Made by a program: the position numbers and the translations under genes. The notes beneath the pieces are model-generated. The model made no database searches, was not told where the DNA came from, and was given only the letters and a program-made list of their open reading frames with translations. This document shows positions 42,307 to 52,131 of a DNA stretch of 64,000 bases, one piece after another; the first letter of the stretch is position 1; every line of letters begins with the position of its first letter. Location of the stretch: contig NZ_CP015625.1 of assembly GCF_002007565.1 (NCBI RefSeq), forward strand, positions 248,001 through 312,000, read 5' to 3'. The stretch is from Ditibartonella choladocola. GTDB lineage: Bacteria; Pseudomonadota; Alphaproteobacteria; Rhizobiales; Rhizobiaceae.

Positions 42307-44379
42307 TTACCGGCCACGTAAAAAATCAAAGAATGAACGTTTTTTGGTTTGTACCGGTTGGGTCTGCGCCCCGACATCGACCGCAGGGCGGGAAGCCCAA
42401 TAATCGTCACCACTTCCCGGTTCAGGCGGCGGAGCCGGATAAGGCGTTGTCGACGGTTGTTCGCTTTCCGGCAAAATATCGTTCCCTCCTGGAACCGCAT
42501 TTTGCAGGTTGTAATTGCCCGGAAGTGGCAAAACCGGCAACGATTTTTCGGCAACCGTCATATAGGATTTCCATGCGCGCACGGGAAGCGAACCGCCAGA
42601 AATTGTTTTCATCGGATGGCCATCGTCATTCCCGAACCATATGCCCGTTACATAATCTGTTGTATAGCCGATAAACCAGGCGTCACGAAAATCCTGACTT
42701 GTACCGGTTTTTCCGGCTGCCGGCCGGTCAATCGCGGCTTTTCGTGCTGTACCATTCTCGACAGTTTGTTCAAGCATTGCATTCATCATGCCGACAATAT
42801 CCGGTTCAACAACGCGATTGGCAGTAATTTCGCCAAAATCATATATGGTTTTACCGTTTGTATCTTCTACTTTCGAGATCAGACGCAGTTGCGGCTTATA
42901 ACCGCCATTGGCAAAAGGCACAAATGCGCCGGTCAATTCAAGCAAACTTACTTCCGATGTGCCAAGTGCGATAGAGGCATTGTCCGAAAGTGCCGAATGG
43001 ATACCGAGACGGTGAGCCACTTCGATAACCTTGTCGGTACCGACTTCCATAATCAATTGGGCGGCAACCGAGTTCAGCGAATGCGATAGGGCGGTGGTTA
43101 ATGTAACCTCTCCCATATATTTGCCGCCGTAATTTCTTGGCGTCCAGTTGCCAATTCTGACTGGTGCGTCATTGCGGATTGTATTGGGAGTACGACCGGC
43201 TTCAAGTGCTGCAAGATAGACAAAAGGTTTGAACGTCGAACCGGGTTGTCTTTTTGCATCGGTCGCGCGGTTGAACTGGCTTTGTGCATAGTCGACACCG
43301 CCAACCATGGCACGGATTGCTCCGCTTTTATCAATGGATACCAGTGCCCCCTGACTGACATTACGTTTGTCTCCATTTTCGGAAATTTGTGTGCGGATTG
43401 CTTCTTCGGCAGCCCTTTCGAGAGTCATATCAAGCGTGGTTTCGACGACAATATCCTTATCTGTCTCGCCGATCAGAAATGGTAATTGTTGAACAACCTG
43501 ATCGGCGACATAATTTTCCGAACCTGTCCAATAGGATTGAGGACGTGCCATCGGCTCGGCTTCTGCCATCGCTACCTCTCTGTCATTCACCATGCCTTCT
43601 TCTTTCATGGCAGCGAGAACAAGTTTGGCGCGGTCATTGGCAGCTTTGGGGTCACGAGCGGGAGAAAGGCGCGAAGGGGCTTTTAATAGTCCCGCCAGAG
43701 TTGCTGCTTCCATCAAATCAACATCTTTTGCCGATTTTCCGAAATATCGCCTTGAGGCTGCCTCGACACCATAAGCACCCGAACCAAGATAAACGCGGTT
43801 CAAATACATCTCAAGAATCTGGTCCTTGGTGTATTTATGCTCAAGCCAGAGCGCAAGCAGCGCTTCCTGCACCTTTCTTTCCAATGTTCGATCGGGAGAA
43901 AGAAATAGATTCTTGGCCAATTGTTGGGTGAGCGTCGAGCCGCCCTGTTTGCTGCGGCTATGGATAATATTGGTTACCATTGCGCGCGCAATGCCGATAG
44001 GGTCGACACCATAATGGTCGTAAAAACGGCGGTCTTCGATTGCCACAACGGCCTTCGGTATCCACGGGCTCATTTCTTTCAGTGAAAGGGCTTCGCCACC
44101 TGTGGTTCCGCGATTGGCAATCAGAAATCCGTTACGGTCGATAATACGCACATTCGGCGGGCGTTGGGGAATGTCCCAGGTCGAGGCCTGCGGCATTCTG
44201 AGTGCGACATAACCCACATAACCGGCAACCGCAATCGCACCCCATATTGCTAAAACAAAGCACCATTTCACAAGCCGGAAAATGAAGCCGTGGCTTTTTC
44301 CGGTTTCTCTTGTTCTCCCCTTTTTGGAACGGGAACTTCGTTGCGGCGGCAATGCGCGGTCATCATCTGTCAAGCGCAT
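42307..44379 (-). CDS. Bifunctional penicillin-binding protein (class A, PBP1 type)
   Basis: Peptidoglycan synthase with glycosyltransferase (GT51) and transpeptidase domains, anchored in the inner membrane. About 690 residues. Seen: a basic cytosolic N-terminus, one membrane segment (about 40-60), GT51 motifs EDRRFYDHYGVDP near residue 115 and GGSTLTQQLAKNLFLSP, then transpeptidase motifs GSTFKPF (catalytic Ser near 384), SLN in SHSLNSVA, and GKTGTSQDF, ending in a Pro-rich tail. ATG 44379 is ten bases after GGAG; GTG 44385 is four bases after it and is the alternative. Penicillin-binding protein 1A/1B/1C subtype cannot be assigned safely. Confidence 0.93.
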   Translation of the reverse strand: MRLTDDDRALPPQRSSRSKKGRTRETGKSHGFIFRLVKWCFVLAIWGAIAVAGYVGYVALRMPQASTWDIPQRPPNVRIIDRNGFLIANRGTTGGEALSLKEMSPWIPKAVVAIEDRRFYDHYGVDPIGIARAMVTNIIHSRSKQGGSTLTQQLAKNLFLSPDRTLERKVQEALLALWLEHKYTKDQILEMYLNRVYLGSGAYGVEAASRRYFGKSAKDVDLMEAATLAGLLKAPSRLSPARDPKAANDRAKLVLAAMKEEGMVNDREVAMAEAEPMARPQSYWTGSENYVADQVVQQLPFLIGETDKDIVVETTLDMTLERAAEEAIRTQISENGDKRNVSQGALVSIDKSGAIRAMVGGVDYAQSQFNRATDAKRQPGSTFKPFVYLAALEAGRTPNTIRNDAPVRIGNWTPRNYGGKYMGEVTLTTALSHSLNSVAAQLIMEVGTDKVIEVAHRLGIHSALSDNASIALGTSEVSLLELTGAFVPFANGGYKPQLRLISKVEDTNGKTIYDFGEITANRVVEPDIVGMMNAMLEQTVENGTARKAAIDRPAAGKTGTSQDFRDAWFIGYTTDYVTGIWFGNDDGHPMKTISGGSLPVRAWKSYMTVAEKSLPVLPLPGNYNLQNAVPGGNDILPESEQPSTTPYPAPPPEPGSGDDYWASRPAVDVGAQTQPVQTKKRSFFDFLRGR

Positions 44380-44385
44380 TGGCAC

Positions 44386-44866
44386 AAAGCTCCGTTTTTT
44401 TGAAATTGGGTTTTTTATTGAATATGGGCGACATGGGGCGAATTTGAAAGATTTTAAAGAAACTGCGCATTAAATCGAAAAGCCGATGAGGCATTCCGTT
44501 TTGTTAAAATAGCAGGATGATTCCGGCAATTTTAAGAGAAATGGCCTGCTCTATCCAATGATTTTATCAGCTTCAAGCACTTCCTCACTATTATTTATGA
44601 TCTTTTATATTTTTCGCCTTCGAGAAGCAAATTATCGAGCTGCCAGAGATTTTCTCAAATCAAGAGACCGGTTTTTATATCGGATTTTTGTCTGTCCTGG
44701 TGGCTTGATTTTCGCGGGTTATCATTTTTCTCTAAAATTGTTTTTGACGAAAAGTCCGACACCCGATCAGCTTTTGATTTTGATTAAATACGATAAATCA
44801 GGTTCAAGGGATTGTAGCCGTTTGCATTCGAGGAATGAAATTCCATATGCCAATGAAGTCGAATAA
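44386..44866. other. Region between hslO and the penicillin-binding protein gene
   Basis: About 480 bases containing the penicillin-binding protein promoter. A 102-codon plus-strand open frame (44558-44866) has no family features and is not accepted as a gene. Nothing else recognised. Confidence 0.35.
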
Positions 44867-44890
44867 CAATGCAGCCGATTGGCTGCATTG
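44867..44890 (-). terminator. Hairpin terminator of hslO
   Basis: Perfect 10-bp stem CAATGCAGCC/GGCTGCATTG, loop of four, six bases past the hslO stop on the minus strand. The T-run behind it is weak (TTATT). Confidence 0.65.
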
Positions 44891-44896
44891 CATTTA

Positions 44897-45934
44897 TCAA
44901 TTTTGTTTTGCCTTCAGATCGGCAACATCGTCTTGTGTTTTCCGGAATTCATCCGGATTGAAATTATAAACCGTTGAACAAAATTCGCATTTAACGGTGA
45001 TTTTGCCATTTTCGACACTGGAATTTATTTCGTCCGCCGTGAAAGTATTCAAGACATTTTCTATTTTTTCACGCGAGCATGAACATTGATCCAGAATAGG
45101 TGTCGCATTGAAAACCCTGACACCATGTTCATGAAATAACCGGAACAATAGCCGTTCGGCCCCCACTTGCGGGTCGGTCATTTCCGAACTTTCGACAGTG
45201 TCCACAAGCGCTTTCACTTCTCTCCAGTGATCGAGACGGGCTTGTTTATCAATCTTTTGGTCTTTTTCTTCGCCGATTGAAGACTTTGGAAGATGTTGAA
45301 CAAGCACACCGCCCGCCCGCCAGCTCTCTCTTGGTTGGCCGTTTTCATCACGATCAAAAAGTGTGGCAACGCCAAGCTTGACTTCGGTCGGAATCTGTTC
45401 CGATTGTTTGAAATAGTTACGCGCTATTTCTTCAAGGCTGGAGCCGTCAAGTGCAACAATACCCTGATAGCGTTGCATATGTTCACCCTGATCGATTGTT
45501 AAAGCCAGAGTTCCTTTGCCAAGAAGTTCTTCGGGGGCATCGTGGCCGGAAGCAACAGCCTCTTCAAGTTTCTTTTCATCAAATCTTGCATAGGCGCGCA
45601 GACTGGACGGGGTTTTAAAATCGCATACCAGAAGGTTGACCGGTCCGTCAGAACTGGTCTGGACAATAAATTTCCCTTCAAATTTCAATGATGTGCCGAG
45701 TAAAACGGTCAAAACCATAGCTTCGGCCAATAACCGCGCTACCGGTTCGGGATAATGGTGGCGCGACAAAATAGTGTTGACGGCAGTTCCCAATTGTACA
45801 GCGCGGCCACGCGCATCAAGGCCGTCCACTTCAAAGGGCACAACAGCATCATCGCCAGCAAAATTGAAATCACCAAGGGTACGGCTTTTTTTACCCTGAG
45901 CCGGTTGGTCGCTTACATTCATTTCTTTCGTCAA
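44897..45934 (-). CDS. hslO: Redox-regulated chaperone Hsp33
   Basis: Cytosolic holdase activated by oxidative unfolding of its zinc centre. 345 residues (longer than the E. coli protein, usual for alphaproteobacteria). Seen: DDAVVPFEVDGLDARGRAVQLG near the N-terminus and the C-terminal zinc cysteines in QCSCSREKI (CxC) and KCEFCSTVY (CxxC), all four present, so redox switching should be intact. The start is either TTG 45934, with AAGGA nine bases upstream, or the in-frame ATG four codons later (45922); the ribosome site favours the TTG. It lies downstream of argF on the same strand with a 183-base gap. Confidence 0.95.
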   Translation of the reverse strand: MTKEMNVSDQPAQGKKSRTLGDFNFAGDDAVVPFEVDGLDARGRAVQLGTAVNTILSRHHYPEPVARLLAEAMVLTVLLGTSLKFEGKFIVQTSSDGPVNLLVCDFKTPSSLRAYARFDEKKLEEAVASGHDAPEELLGKGTLALTIDQGEHMQRYQGIVALDGSSLEEIARNYFKQSEQIPTEVKLGVATLFDRDENGQPRESWRAGGVLVQHLPKSSIGEEKDQKIDKQARLDHWREVKALVDTVESSEMTDPQVGAERLLFRLFHEHGVRVFNATPILDQCSCSREKIENVLNTFTADEINSSVENGKITVKCEFCSTVYNFNPDEFRKTQDDVADLKAKQN

Positions 45935-46117
45935 AACCGCGTTTCCTTAAAACTATGGAGCTTGTTTATCAAAACGGTTTTGACTGTTTTAGATGAATGG
46001 AAAGAAGTTTACTCCAAGCAGAATGAAGTTTTGAACAGAGTGTTCAAACAAATACTTCATAATGCCCGGAGTTGTTAAAACAGGAGAACCGTTCGTAATG
46101 AGCTTTATAGATAGGTA

Positions 46118-47041
46118 TTATTTCAAAGCCTGCAAGCACCATTCAAGAACAGCTTTTTGCGCATGTAAGCGGTTTTCTGCTTCGTCAAAGACAACAGAAT
46201 GAGGCCCGTCGATAACAGCATCGACAACTTCTTCACCACGGTGCGCAGGAAGACAATGCATAAACAAGGCATCCGGCTTTGCCAAATTCATCAATGCTTC
46301 ATTGACTTGATAGGGCTGGAAAACATTGCGCCCACGGGCACGGAATTCCTGCCCCATGGATACCCATGTGTCGGTAACAATACAGTCTGCATTTTTGGCG
46401 GCTTCTTCAGCATTATTGGTGAGAACAATGTCTGCACCATGTTGACGAGCCCAATCAACATATTTCTGTTGCGGTTCGCTGCCTTTGGGTGTCGCAATTC
46501 TCAAATTGAATTTGAATAATGCGGATGCTTCGATCAGGGAATGTAACACATTGTTCCCGTCTCCCATCCAGGCAAAAGTTTTGCCTGCAATTGGCCCACG
46601 ATGTTCTTCGTAAGTCATAATGTCGGCCAGAATCTGGCAGGGGTGGGTATCATCTGTCAATGCATTGATAACAGGTACATCGGAATGTTCGGCAAGTTCG
46701 AGCATTCTGGTATGGGCCGTCGTCCGGATCATGATGATGTCGACAAAGCGCGACAATACACGTGCTGTATCGGCAATTGTTTCGCTGTGGCCAAGCTGCA
46801 TTTCCGAACCGGTAAGCATGATGGCCTCGCCCCCCAATTGGTGCATTCCGACATCGAACGACACACGGGTGCGGGTCGAGGGTTTCTCGAAAATCATGGC
46901 AAGCGTTTTGCCGATAAAGGGTTTTTCGGACTGTCCCTTTTTAAGGAGGTTTTTAACCGCCTTTGCGTGTTCGATAATTTTACGTGCTGTTTCAGGTGAC
47001 AGAATGGAAAGATCAGTAAAGTGGCGAATATTCTTCGTCAT
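46118..47041 (-). CDS. argF: Ornithine carbamoyltransferase
   Basis: Makes citrulline from ornithine and carbamoyl phosphate in arginine synthesis. The product is 307 residues from ATG 47041 ([14 protein letters not shown]), the usual length; the frame runs 28 codons further upstream inside argD. Seen: carbamoyl-phosphate motif STRTR in [20 protein letters not shown] near residue 130, and [11 protein letters not shown] near the C-terminus, all intact. AGG lies nine bases upstream, inside the end of argD; the ten-base gap shows an argD-argF operon. Confidence 0.97.
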   Translation of the reverse strand: MTKNIRHFTDLSILSPETARKIIEHAKAVKNLLKKGQSEKPFIGKTLAMIFEKPSTRTRVSFDVGMHQLGGEAIMLTGSEMQLGHSETIADTARVLSRFVDIIMIRTTAHTRMLELAEHSDVPVINALTDDTHPCQILADIMTYEEHRGPIAGKTFAWMGDGNNVLHSLIEASALFKFNLRIATPKGSEPQQKYVDWARQHGADIVLTNNAEEAAKNADCIVTDTWVSMGQEFRARGRNVFQPYQVNEALMNLAKPDALFMHCLPAHRGEEVVDAVIDGPHSVVFDEAENRLHAQKAVLEWCLQALK

Positions 47042-47051
47042 AATATCAAGC

Positions 47052-48251
47052 CTATTTTTGTTTGTGGGCATTAGAAACGAGTTGGACAGCCTTTTCAATA
47101 CGGTGAAGGCCATCACGGATTTCATCTTCGGTGACAGTCAAAGGCGGTAAAAGGCGGATAACATTATTTCCGGCTCCAACACCCAGCAATTTTTCATCCC
47201 GCATTGCGGCAATAACTTCAGTGTTTTTAACAACACATTTAAGCCCTGTTAAAAGCCCTACTCCACGAATTGACTCTACGACATCGGGAAACCGGTCAAT
47301 AATGGATGCCAATCCCTGTTTGAACAGATTGGCCATAGCATTGACATGGTCGAGAAAGCCGTCGGCCAACATGACATCGAGCACAGCATTGGCTGCGGCC
47401 ATTGCAAGAAGGTTGCCACCGAATGTCGAGCCATGGGTGCCGGGCGTCATGCCTTTTGCGGCCTCTTTGGTTGCAAGGCAGGCACCAATCGGGAAACCGC
47501 CGCCAAGACCTTTTGCAAGTGCCATAATATCGGGTTCTATGCCCGACCATTGATAGGCAAATAACTTGCCGGTACGGCCCATACCTGTTTGGACCTCGTC
47601 AACGATAAATAATAGGCCGTTTTCGTTGCAGATCTTGCGCAACAATTGCATGAATTCTTTCGGAACCGGACGCAGCCCGCTTTCACCTTGAATAGGCTCA
47701 ATGAGAAGGGCAGCCGTCTTTTCGCCGATTGCAGCACGCAATGCTTTTTCATCGTCGAACGGAACTTGCACAAAACCTTGAGCTTTCGGGCCAAAACCTT
47801 CAAGATATTTTTCCTGCCCTCCGGCGGCAAGTGTCGCCAGCGTGCGGCCATGAAAAGCACCTTCAAAGGTAATAATTTCATAGCGTTCAGGATGCCCGCT
47901 CACATATTGATAACGTCTGGCTGTTTTAATGGCGCATTCTATCGCCTCGGCACCGGAATTGCAGAAAAACACTTTATCTGCAAAACTGTTTGCACAAAGC
48001 CGTTCAGCCACTTTCTCCTGTTCGGGAGATTGAAAAAGATTTGATACATGCCAAAGCTTGTGGGCCTGTTCTTCAATGGCTTTGACAAGTTTCGGATGAT
48101 TATGTCCAAGCGCATTGACCGCAATACCGGACGTAAAATCAAGATAGCGTTCGCCATTGTCCGAGATGAGCCAGGCACCGTTTCCTCGTGTGAAGCGCAA
48201 ACCGATACGTGCAAAAGTATCATAAAGCGGTTGCGCATTGTTTTGGGTCAT
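47052..48251 (-). CDS. argD: Acetylornithine aminotransferase
   Basis: PLP-dependent class III aminotransferase that converts N-acetylglutamate semialdehyde to N-acetylornithine in arginine synthesis (often also used in lysine synthesis). 399 residues. Seen: [27 protein letters not shown], the PLP aspartate in [14 protein letters not shown], and the PLP lysine in [19 protein letters not shown] lies eight bases before ATG 48251. First gene of the argD-argF pair; divergent from gcrA. Confidence 0.96.
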   Translation of the reverse strand: MTQNNAQPLYDTFARIGLRFTRGNGAWLISDNGERYLDFTSGIAVNALGHNHPKLVKAIEEQAHKLWHVSNLFQSPEQEKVAERLCANSFADKVFFCNSGAEAIECAIKTARRYQYVSGHPERYEIITFEGAFHGRTLATLAAGGQEKYLEGFGPKAQGFVQVPFDDEKALRAAIGEKTAALLIEPIQGESGLRPVPKEFMQLLRKICNENGLLFIVDEVQTGMGRTGKLFAYQWSGIEPDIMALAKGLGGGFPIGACLATKEAAKGMTPGTHGSTFGGNLLAMAAANAVLDVMLADGFLDHVNAMANLFKQGLASIIDRFPDVVESIRGVGLLTGLKCVVKNTEVIAAMRDEKLLGVGAGNNVIRLLPPLTVTEDEIRDGLHRIEKAVQLVSNAHKQK

Positions 48252-48812
48252 TGCCTGGTCTCCTATCCATTATAATTTATGCCGGATGCCGAAAGCCGGT
48301 TCCGGATATAGCAAGAACGATAATATCGTTGTTTTTCTGAATGAAACGTTAGGTTTTTTGAAAAACAGCGTTTTTATCCAATATAAAACATTAACAGCGC
48401 CGTGTATCATCACGACGCTGAGAAAACTGTTGTTTTTACTATCCTGCCTGTCAGGGAAAAAGTCAATTGATGCCTTTGAAAGACCACATTCAAAAAATAT
48501 CTTGAAAAAATCGCAATTTGCGAACCGGATTTTCGAGATTTGTAAAAAAAGTGATTCGCAAGTTGGGGAAAACGTCTGAAAACACTATATATGACTATGG
48601 AGACTCTTGTCATGGAGTCACAGCGTATAGTAGTAGTTAACGTAAAACTGGAACATTTCTGGTTCTGCCGGATAATTATCATAACAAGTAAGACTGTTTT
48701 GCGCTTTTTAGCGCATTGATGGATTCCGGCAATTAACGAGATGAAAAAGGAAATGGTCGTGCCACCTGCAAGTCCGGTGGCAATGATTGAAAATAAGAAA
48801 CGGAGTGCCGGT
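48252..48812. promoter_or_regulatory. argD/gcrA divergent region with clustered GANTC sites
   Basis: About 560 bases without a supported gene. GANTC, the CcrM methylation site of alphaproteobacteria, occurs at 48553-48557, 48602-48606, 48615-48619 and 48722-48726, four times within 175 bases upstream of gcrA. GTTAAC at 48636 could be half of a CtrA-like TTAA-N7-TTAA box but the second half is not clear. The density suggests methylation-sensitive control of gcrA. Confidence 0.5.
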
Positions 48813-49376
48813 ATGAACTGGACAGATGAACGTGTTGAACTTTTGAAAAAGCTTTGGAGTGACGGGTTGAGTGCCAGCCAGATTGCTGCCCAGCTTGGCG
48901 GAGTTAGCAGGAATGCGGTCATCGGCAAAGTTCATCGATTGAAACTGTCGGGGCGCGGTAAAACCACAAAAACAACACCGCGTACGAAAAAACCGGCGGA
49001 AACCGTCGTTAATCCTGCTCCTCAGGCACCGCGTGCAACACGTACAACGCCGGTTCAGCCGGTTGCTGCCGCTGTCGCAGCTACTGCAAAGCCACAGCCT
49101 TCAAGCATCGGGGCCACAGCTTTGAAACTGGATTTCGTTGCCGACGCCGTTTCGGAAGTGGAAGAGAAACCATCAACCGATGTTGTTGTTCCGATGTCAC
49201 GGCATTTGAGCCTTTTGCAGTTGAGCGAAAACACTTGCAAGTGGCCGGTCGGTGACCCTTTGTCGGATGATTTCTATTTCTGTGGTGCCGATGCCGGTGA
49301 CTCCGGCCCCTATTGTGCTTTTCATGCAAAGCTTGCTTTCCAACCGGTGTCGGAACGCCGCCGCGTAAGAGCATAA
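48813..49376 (+). CDS. gcrA: Cell-cycle regulator GcrA
   Basis: Transcription factor of alphaproteobacteria that binds sigma-70 RNA polymerase and activates promoters with CcrM-methylated GANTC sites. 187 residues from ATG 48813 (MNWTDERVELLKKLWSDG), preceded by CGGAG at seven bases; the frame extends 24 codons upstream without similarity. Seen: the N-terminal DNA-binding segment with SASQIAAQLGGVSRNAVIGK and HRLKLSGRG, a Pro/Ala/Thr-rich linker (about 65-130), and the C-terminal domain with TCKWPVGDP, FYFCG and PYCAFHAKLAF. It ends in its own terminator; its promoter region carries clustered GANTC. Confidence 0.96.
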   Translation: MNWTDERVELLKKLWSDGLSASQIAAQLGGVSRNAVIGKVHRLKLSGRGKTTKTTPRTKKPAETVVNPAPQAPRATRTTPVQPVAAAVAATAKPQPSSIGATALKLDFVADAVSEVEEKPSTDVVVPMSRHLSLLQLSENTCKWPVGDPLSDDFYFCGADAGDSGPYCAFHAKLAFQPVSERRRVRA

Positions 49377-49416
49377 AACATTATATCAAAGAGAATAATA
49401 TTCTAATAAAATTCAA

Positions 49417-49444
49417 AACCTTGGAATGTTTATTCCAAGGTTTA
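49417..49444 (+). terminator. Hairpin terminator of gcrA
   Basis: Perfect 11-bp stem AACCTTGGAAT/ATTCCAAGGTT, loop GTTT, then a T-rich tail, about 40 bases past the gcrA stop. Confidence 0.85.
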
Positions 49445-49533
49445 TTTATTTATTAGAAAAAATAAACTGTATTTTCTTCAAATTTAATAATCGGTTTTAT
49501 AACCTCCAGATCTCTCCAAAAGGAAGATCAAAA

Positions 49534-50640
49534 GTGAATAAAATTGATTCAATCGCGAGCTATGATGCTCCGCATTCTTGCAGCCGTGAATGGCTGAAAA
49601 AAGCAATAGAAATCATCGAGGCGGAAATAAACCGCTCGGCCGATACCCATCTCATCCGTTATGATTTGCCAGCGTCATGCGGGATAACGCTTTATTTGAA
49701 AGATGAATCCTGTCATCCGACGGGTAGTTTGAAACACCGTTTGGCGCGTTCGCTTTTCCTTTACTCGCTCTGCAATGGTAAAATCGGGCCGAAGACAACG
49801 ATTGTCGAGGCTTCGAGCGGTTCAACGGCTGTTTCGGAAGCCTATTTTGCCAAACTGATCGGCGTTCCTTTTGTGACAGTTATTCCGAGGACGACATCTC
49901 CCCAAAAAGTCGCTGCCATAGAAGCTTATGGCGGCCGTGTCCATTTTATCGACGATCCGAAGTCGGTTTATGTGACAGCACAAAACCTCGCTGATGAATT
50001 GGGGGGCTATTATATCGACCAGTTCACTTTTGCCGAACGGGCAACCGATTGGCGTGGCAACAATAATATTGCCGATTCAATTTTCTGCCAGATGGCGAAA
50101 GAACCGCATCCCGTTCCGGAGTGGATAATTGCAAGTGCCGGTACCGGTGGAACATCGGCAACCTTGGGACGATATATCCGGTATCGCAAATTTTCAACGA
50201 GACTTTGCGTGGCCGATCCGGAAGCTTCGGTTTTTCACCTTCACTATGCCGATCGTTCTATAAAGGAAATAGATTGTTGCCGTTCGGTTATCGAAGGAAT
50301 TGGACGCGCACGTGTCGAGCCGTCTTTTATGCCGGATGTGATAGACCGCATGATTTCGGTTCCCGATCAGGCAAGTCTTGCAGCAATGCGTGTGATAAGT
50401 CGTCTCATCGGTCGCAGTTGCGGCGGCTCTACCGGAACAAACGTTTATGCGGCCGCAGAACTCATTTCCGATATGATTAAAAATCACCAACATGGCTCAC
50501 TCGTGACATTGATTTGCGATAGTGGTGAACGTTACCGTTCGACCTATCTTGACGATCAATGGTTGGGAAAAAGAGGATTTGATATTTCCGGTGATATGAA
50601 ACGTCTGGAGAGGCTGTTTCTGGAAGCAAAGCCTTTCTGA
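49534..50640 (+). CDS. PLP-dependent cysteine-synthase-family protein (possible L-cysteine desulfhydrase)
   Basis: Fold-type II PLP enzyme of 368 residues. Seen: PLP lysine at about 67 in HPTGSLKHRLA; the substrate/phosphate loop VEASSGSTAVSEAYFA; GTGGTSATLGRYIR, which binds the PLP phosphate; and SGERYRSTYL near the C-terminus. It resembles the Cds1/CysK2-like branch of cysteine synthase relatives, some of which degrade cysteine to pyruvate and H2S, rather than biosynthetic CysK, whose lysine motif differs. The start is GTG 49534 with AAGGAAG at the proper distance; the frame reaches an ATG at 49426 inside the gcrA terminator, which is not credible. Substrate unproven. Confidence 0.82.
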   Translation: MNKIDSIASYDAPHSCSREWLKKAIEIIEAEINRSADTHLIRYDLPASCGITLYLKDESCHPTGSLKHRLARSLFLYSLCNGKIGPKTTIVEASSGSTAVSEAYFAKLIGVPFVTVIPRTTSPQKVAAIEAYGGRVHFIDDPKSVYVTAQNLADELGGYYIDQFTFAERATDWRGNNNIADSIFCQMAKEPHPVPEWIIASAGTGGTSATLGRYIRYRKFSTRLCVADPEASVFHLHYADRSIKEIDCCRSVIEGIGRARVEPSFMPDVIDRMISVPDQASLAAMRVISRLIGRSCGGSTGTNVYAAAELISDMIKNHQHGSLVTLICDSGERYRSTYLDDQWLGKRGFDISGDMKRLERLFLEAKPF

Positions 50641-51110
50641 CAGGAAACGCCTGAAAATTGTTACACCATAAATCCCGCACATACGCTTCAATAATTGTGT
50701 CGTGAAGGTTTCTCGTGTTTTTGTGTTCAAGCCGATTATCCGGCTTGGAACATATAAATCCGGCTTGAACATATAAATTACGAGGCCAACAAAGGATTGA
50801 ACCGGAGCGCGGCACTGTCGATCTCATCGGAATGCATGATTTTTTCCGTTGGTTTTGCCGGATTTCGATCTTCACCCACCTGCCAAGACGGTTTAAATCT
50901 TATTTTGGAGATTAATCCGAAAGGGGAACTGGAGCGGGAGGGAGAATAGAACCCGAAAGTGCTGCTTTTGTCGGTCTATCGTGAAAGGCGCACATGAGTG
51001 GAAGAGACAATAAAATCCGAAAAGAACCCGAAAGTGCAGCTATTTTTTCGGGCTGCGACCATGCCTTGACCGGCTTTGTCGTTGCCGGATGTGTTGTTGA
51101 AGGTTCAGTC
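50641..51110. other. Intergenic region with short repeats, no gene
   Basis: No supported gene. CCGGCTTGGAACATATAAAT (50740) is repeated almost exactly at 50760, and TGTTCAAGCCG (from 50723) is inverted to CGGCTTGAACA (50761-50771), giving an alternative-hairpin structure after the PLP gene stop. Further on, GAACCCGAAAGTGC occurs twice about 76 bases apart (near 50948 and 51024), each followed by a T-rich GCT context. Function unknown. Confidence 0.5.
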
Positions 51111-51111
51111 G

Positions 51112-51149
51112 AAAAGCTCCGGTTTTAAAAGGTTTGAAAAGACCGGAGC
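51112..51149 (-). terminator. Terminator of the BTLCP peptidase gene
   Basis: Stem GCTCCGGT/ACCGGAGC (51116-51123 with 51142-51149) with a long loop, followed by TTTT on the minus strand, just past the stop at 51160. Confidence 0.7.
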
Positions 51150-51159
51150 AGAACAGTTT

Positions 51160-51771
51160 CTAGTTTCCGTTATTGTTGACCGAACTGACAACAATATCAT
51201 CACGCTGTTCAATGCTTACCCATTTTCCGGGCGATTGGGTCGATTGGCGCTTCAGATAAGTATATTCGGTATCTTTCCAGTTGAAGACTTCGTCATGCAG
51301 ATTATCGAGTATAAAATCGCCCCGATCGGTTCGCACGGTTAGAACCGCATGGCCTTCGCCATCAGGTTTACGCACAACAGTAATAAGCAAGCTTGCAAGC
51401 GGAATGCCTTTGTCACGCAGTTCTTTCTGCTTTTCCAGAACATAGTCTTCGCAATCACCGGCATTTACCGGATAAGTCCAATATTCTTCCTTGCCATAAA
51501 GTTCCATGTCTGTAGCAGGAGTAATGCGGGCGTTAACACTGTGGTTGACGTCAATCAACATATCCCAGACATTTTGTGTCAATTTTACCGGTTGGAGTAC
51601 AGTGTTGCGTATTTTACATTCACGGGGCAAACGCTCGCAAAATTCATAATGGCCGATAGGTTGTGAAGTCTGTCCGGTGACAATCATAAATTCGCTAGCA
51701 GCTTTTGCAGCAGTGGTCAGGCCGACGAGTGCCATAAACACCACCCCTAATATTCTGAACGCAAACACCAT
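51160..51771 (-). CDS. Bacterial transglutaminase-like cysteine peptidase (BTLCP, peptidase family C93)
   Basis: 203-residue predicted periplasmic cysteine peptidase of the BTLCP family, which is conserved in proteobacteria but poorly characterised. Seen: a signal peptide (residues 1-24, cut near AKAAS); the catalytic triad in family positions, Cys107 in AGDCEDYVLEKQ, His141 in GEGHAVLTV, and Asp156 in FILDNLHDEV; and a C-terminal WVSIEQRDD. Two further cysteines (45 and 52) could form a disulfide. It is divergent from the GNAT-C39/RimK operon across a 360-base region, so joint function is possible but unproved. Confidence 0.88.
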   Translation of the reverse strand: MVFAFRILGVVFMALVGLTTAAKAASEFMIVTGQTSQPIGHYEFCERLPRECKIRNTVLQPVKLTQNVWDMLIDVNHSVNARITPATDMELYGKEEYWTYPVNAGDCEDYVLEKQKELRDKGIPLASLLITVVRKPDGEGHAVLTVRTDRGDFILDNLHDEVFNWKDTEYTYLKRQSTQSPGKWVSIEQRDDIVVSSVNNNGN

Positions 51772-52131
51772 TTTTCTACTCGATTTAACCTGTCACGATA
51801 AAGATCGTTAACAAAAGGTTAAAGTCCAACTTTGGTTTCCAGTCAATGACCGGAATGCAACACTTGTTTAAGATTTAAATTATGGTTAAAAAATAAAAAC
51901 AATATTTTTCAATGTGTTAGCGTTTTATTATGGTTAATGCAACAAGATCGGACAGTCGCAATGACGTGATTTGTCGATTTTCAGAAAAACCATGGGGGCA
52001 CTTTGCGACATTTTTGAAAAAGCCGGAATATAACCTTATTCAAGTGCAAAAAATCACTTATATGAACTATGTTATATCTGATAGATAGAAGGCAGTTAGA
52101 TAGCAGGCATTCGGAAATCGAGAGTATGTGA
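51772..52131. promoter_or_regulatory. Divergent promoter region, BTLCP / GNAT-C39 operon
   Basis: 360 AT-rich bases without a gene. It must hold both promoters; no specific operator was recognised. Confidence 0.4.

Noticed and set aside
44558..44866. 102-codon plus-strand open frame between hslO and the penicillin-binding protein gene
   Set aside because: No domain features; codon use unlike neighbouring genes; region needed for the minus-strand promoter.
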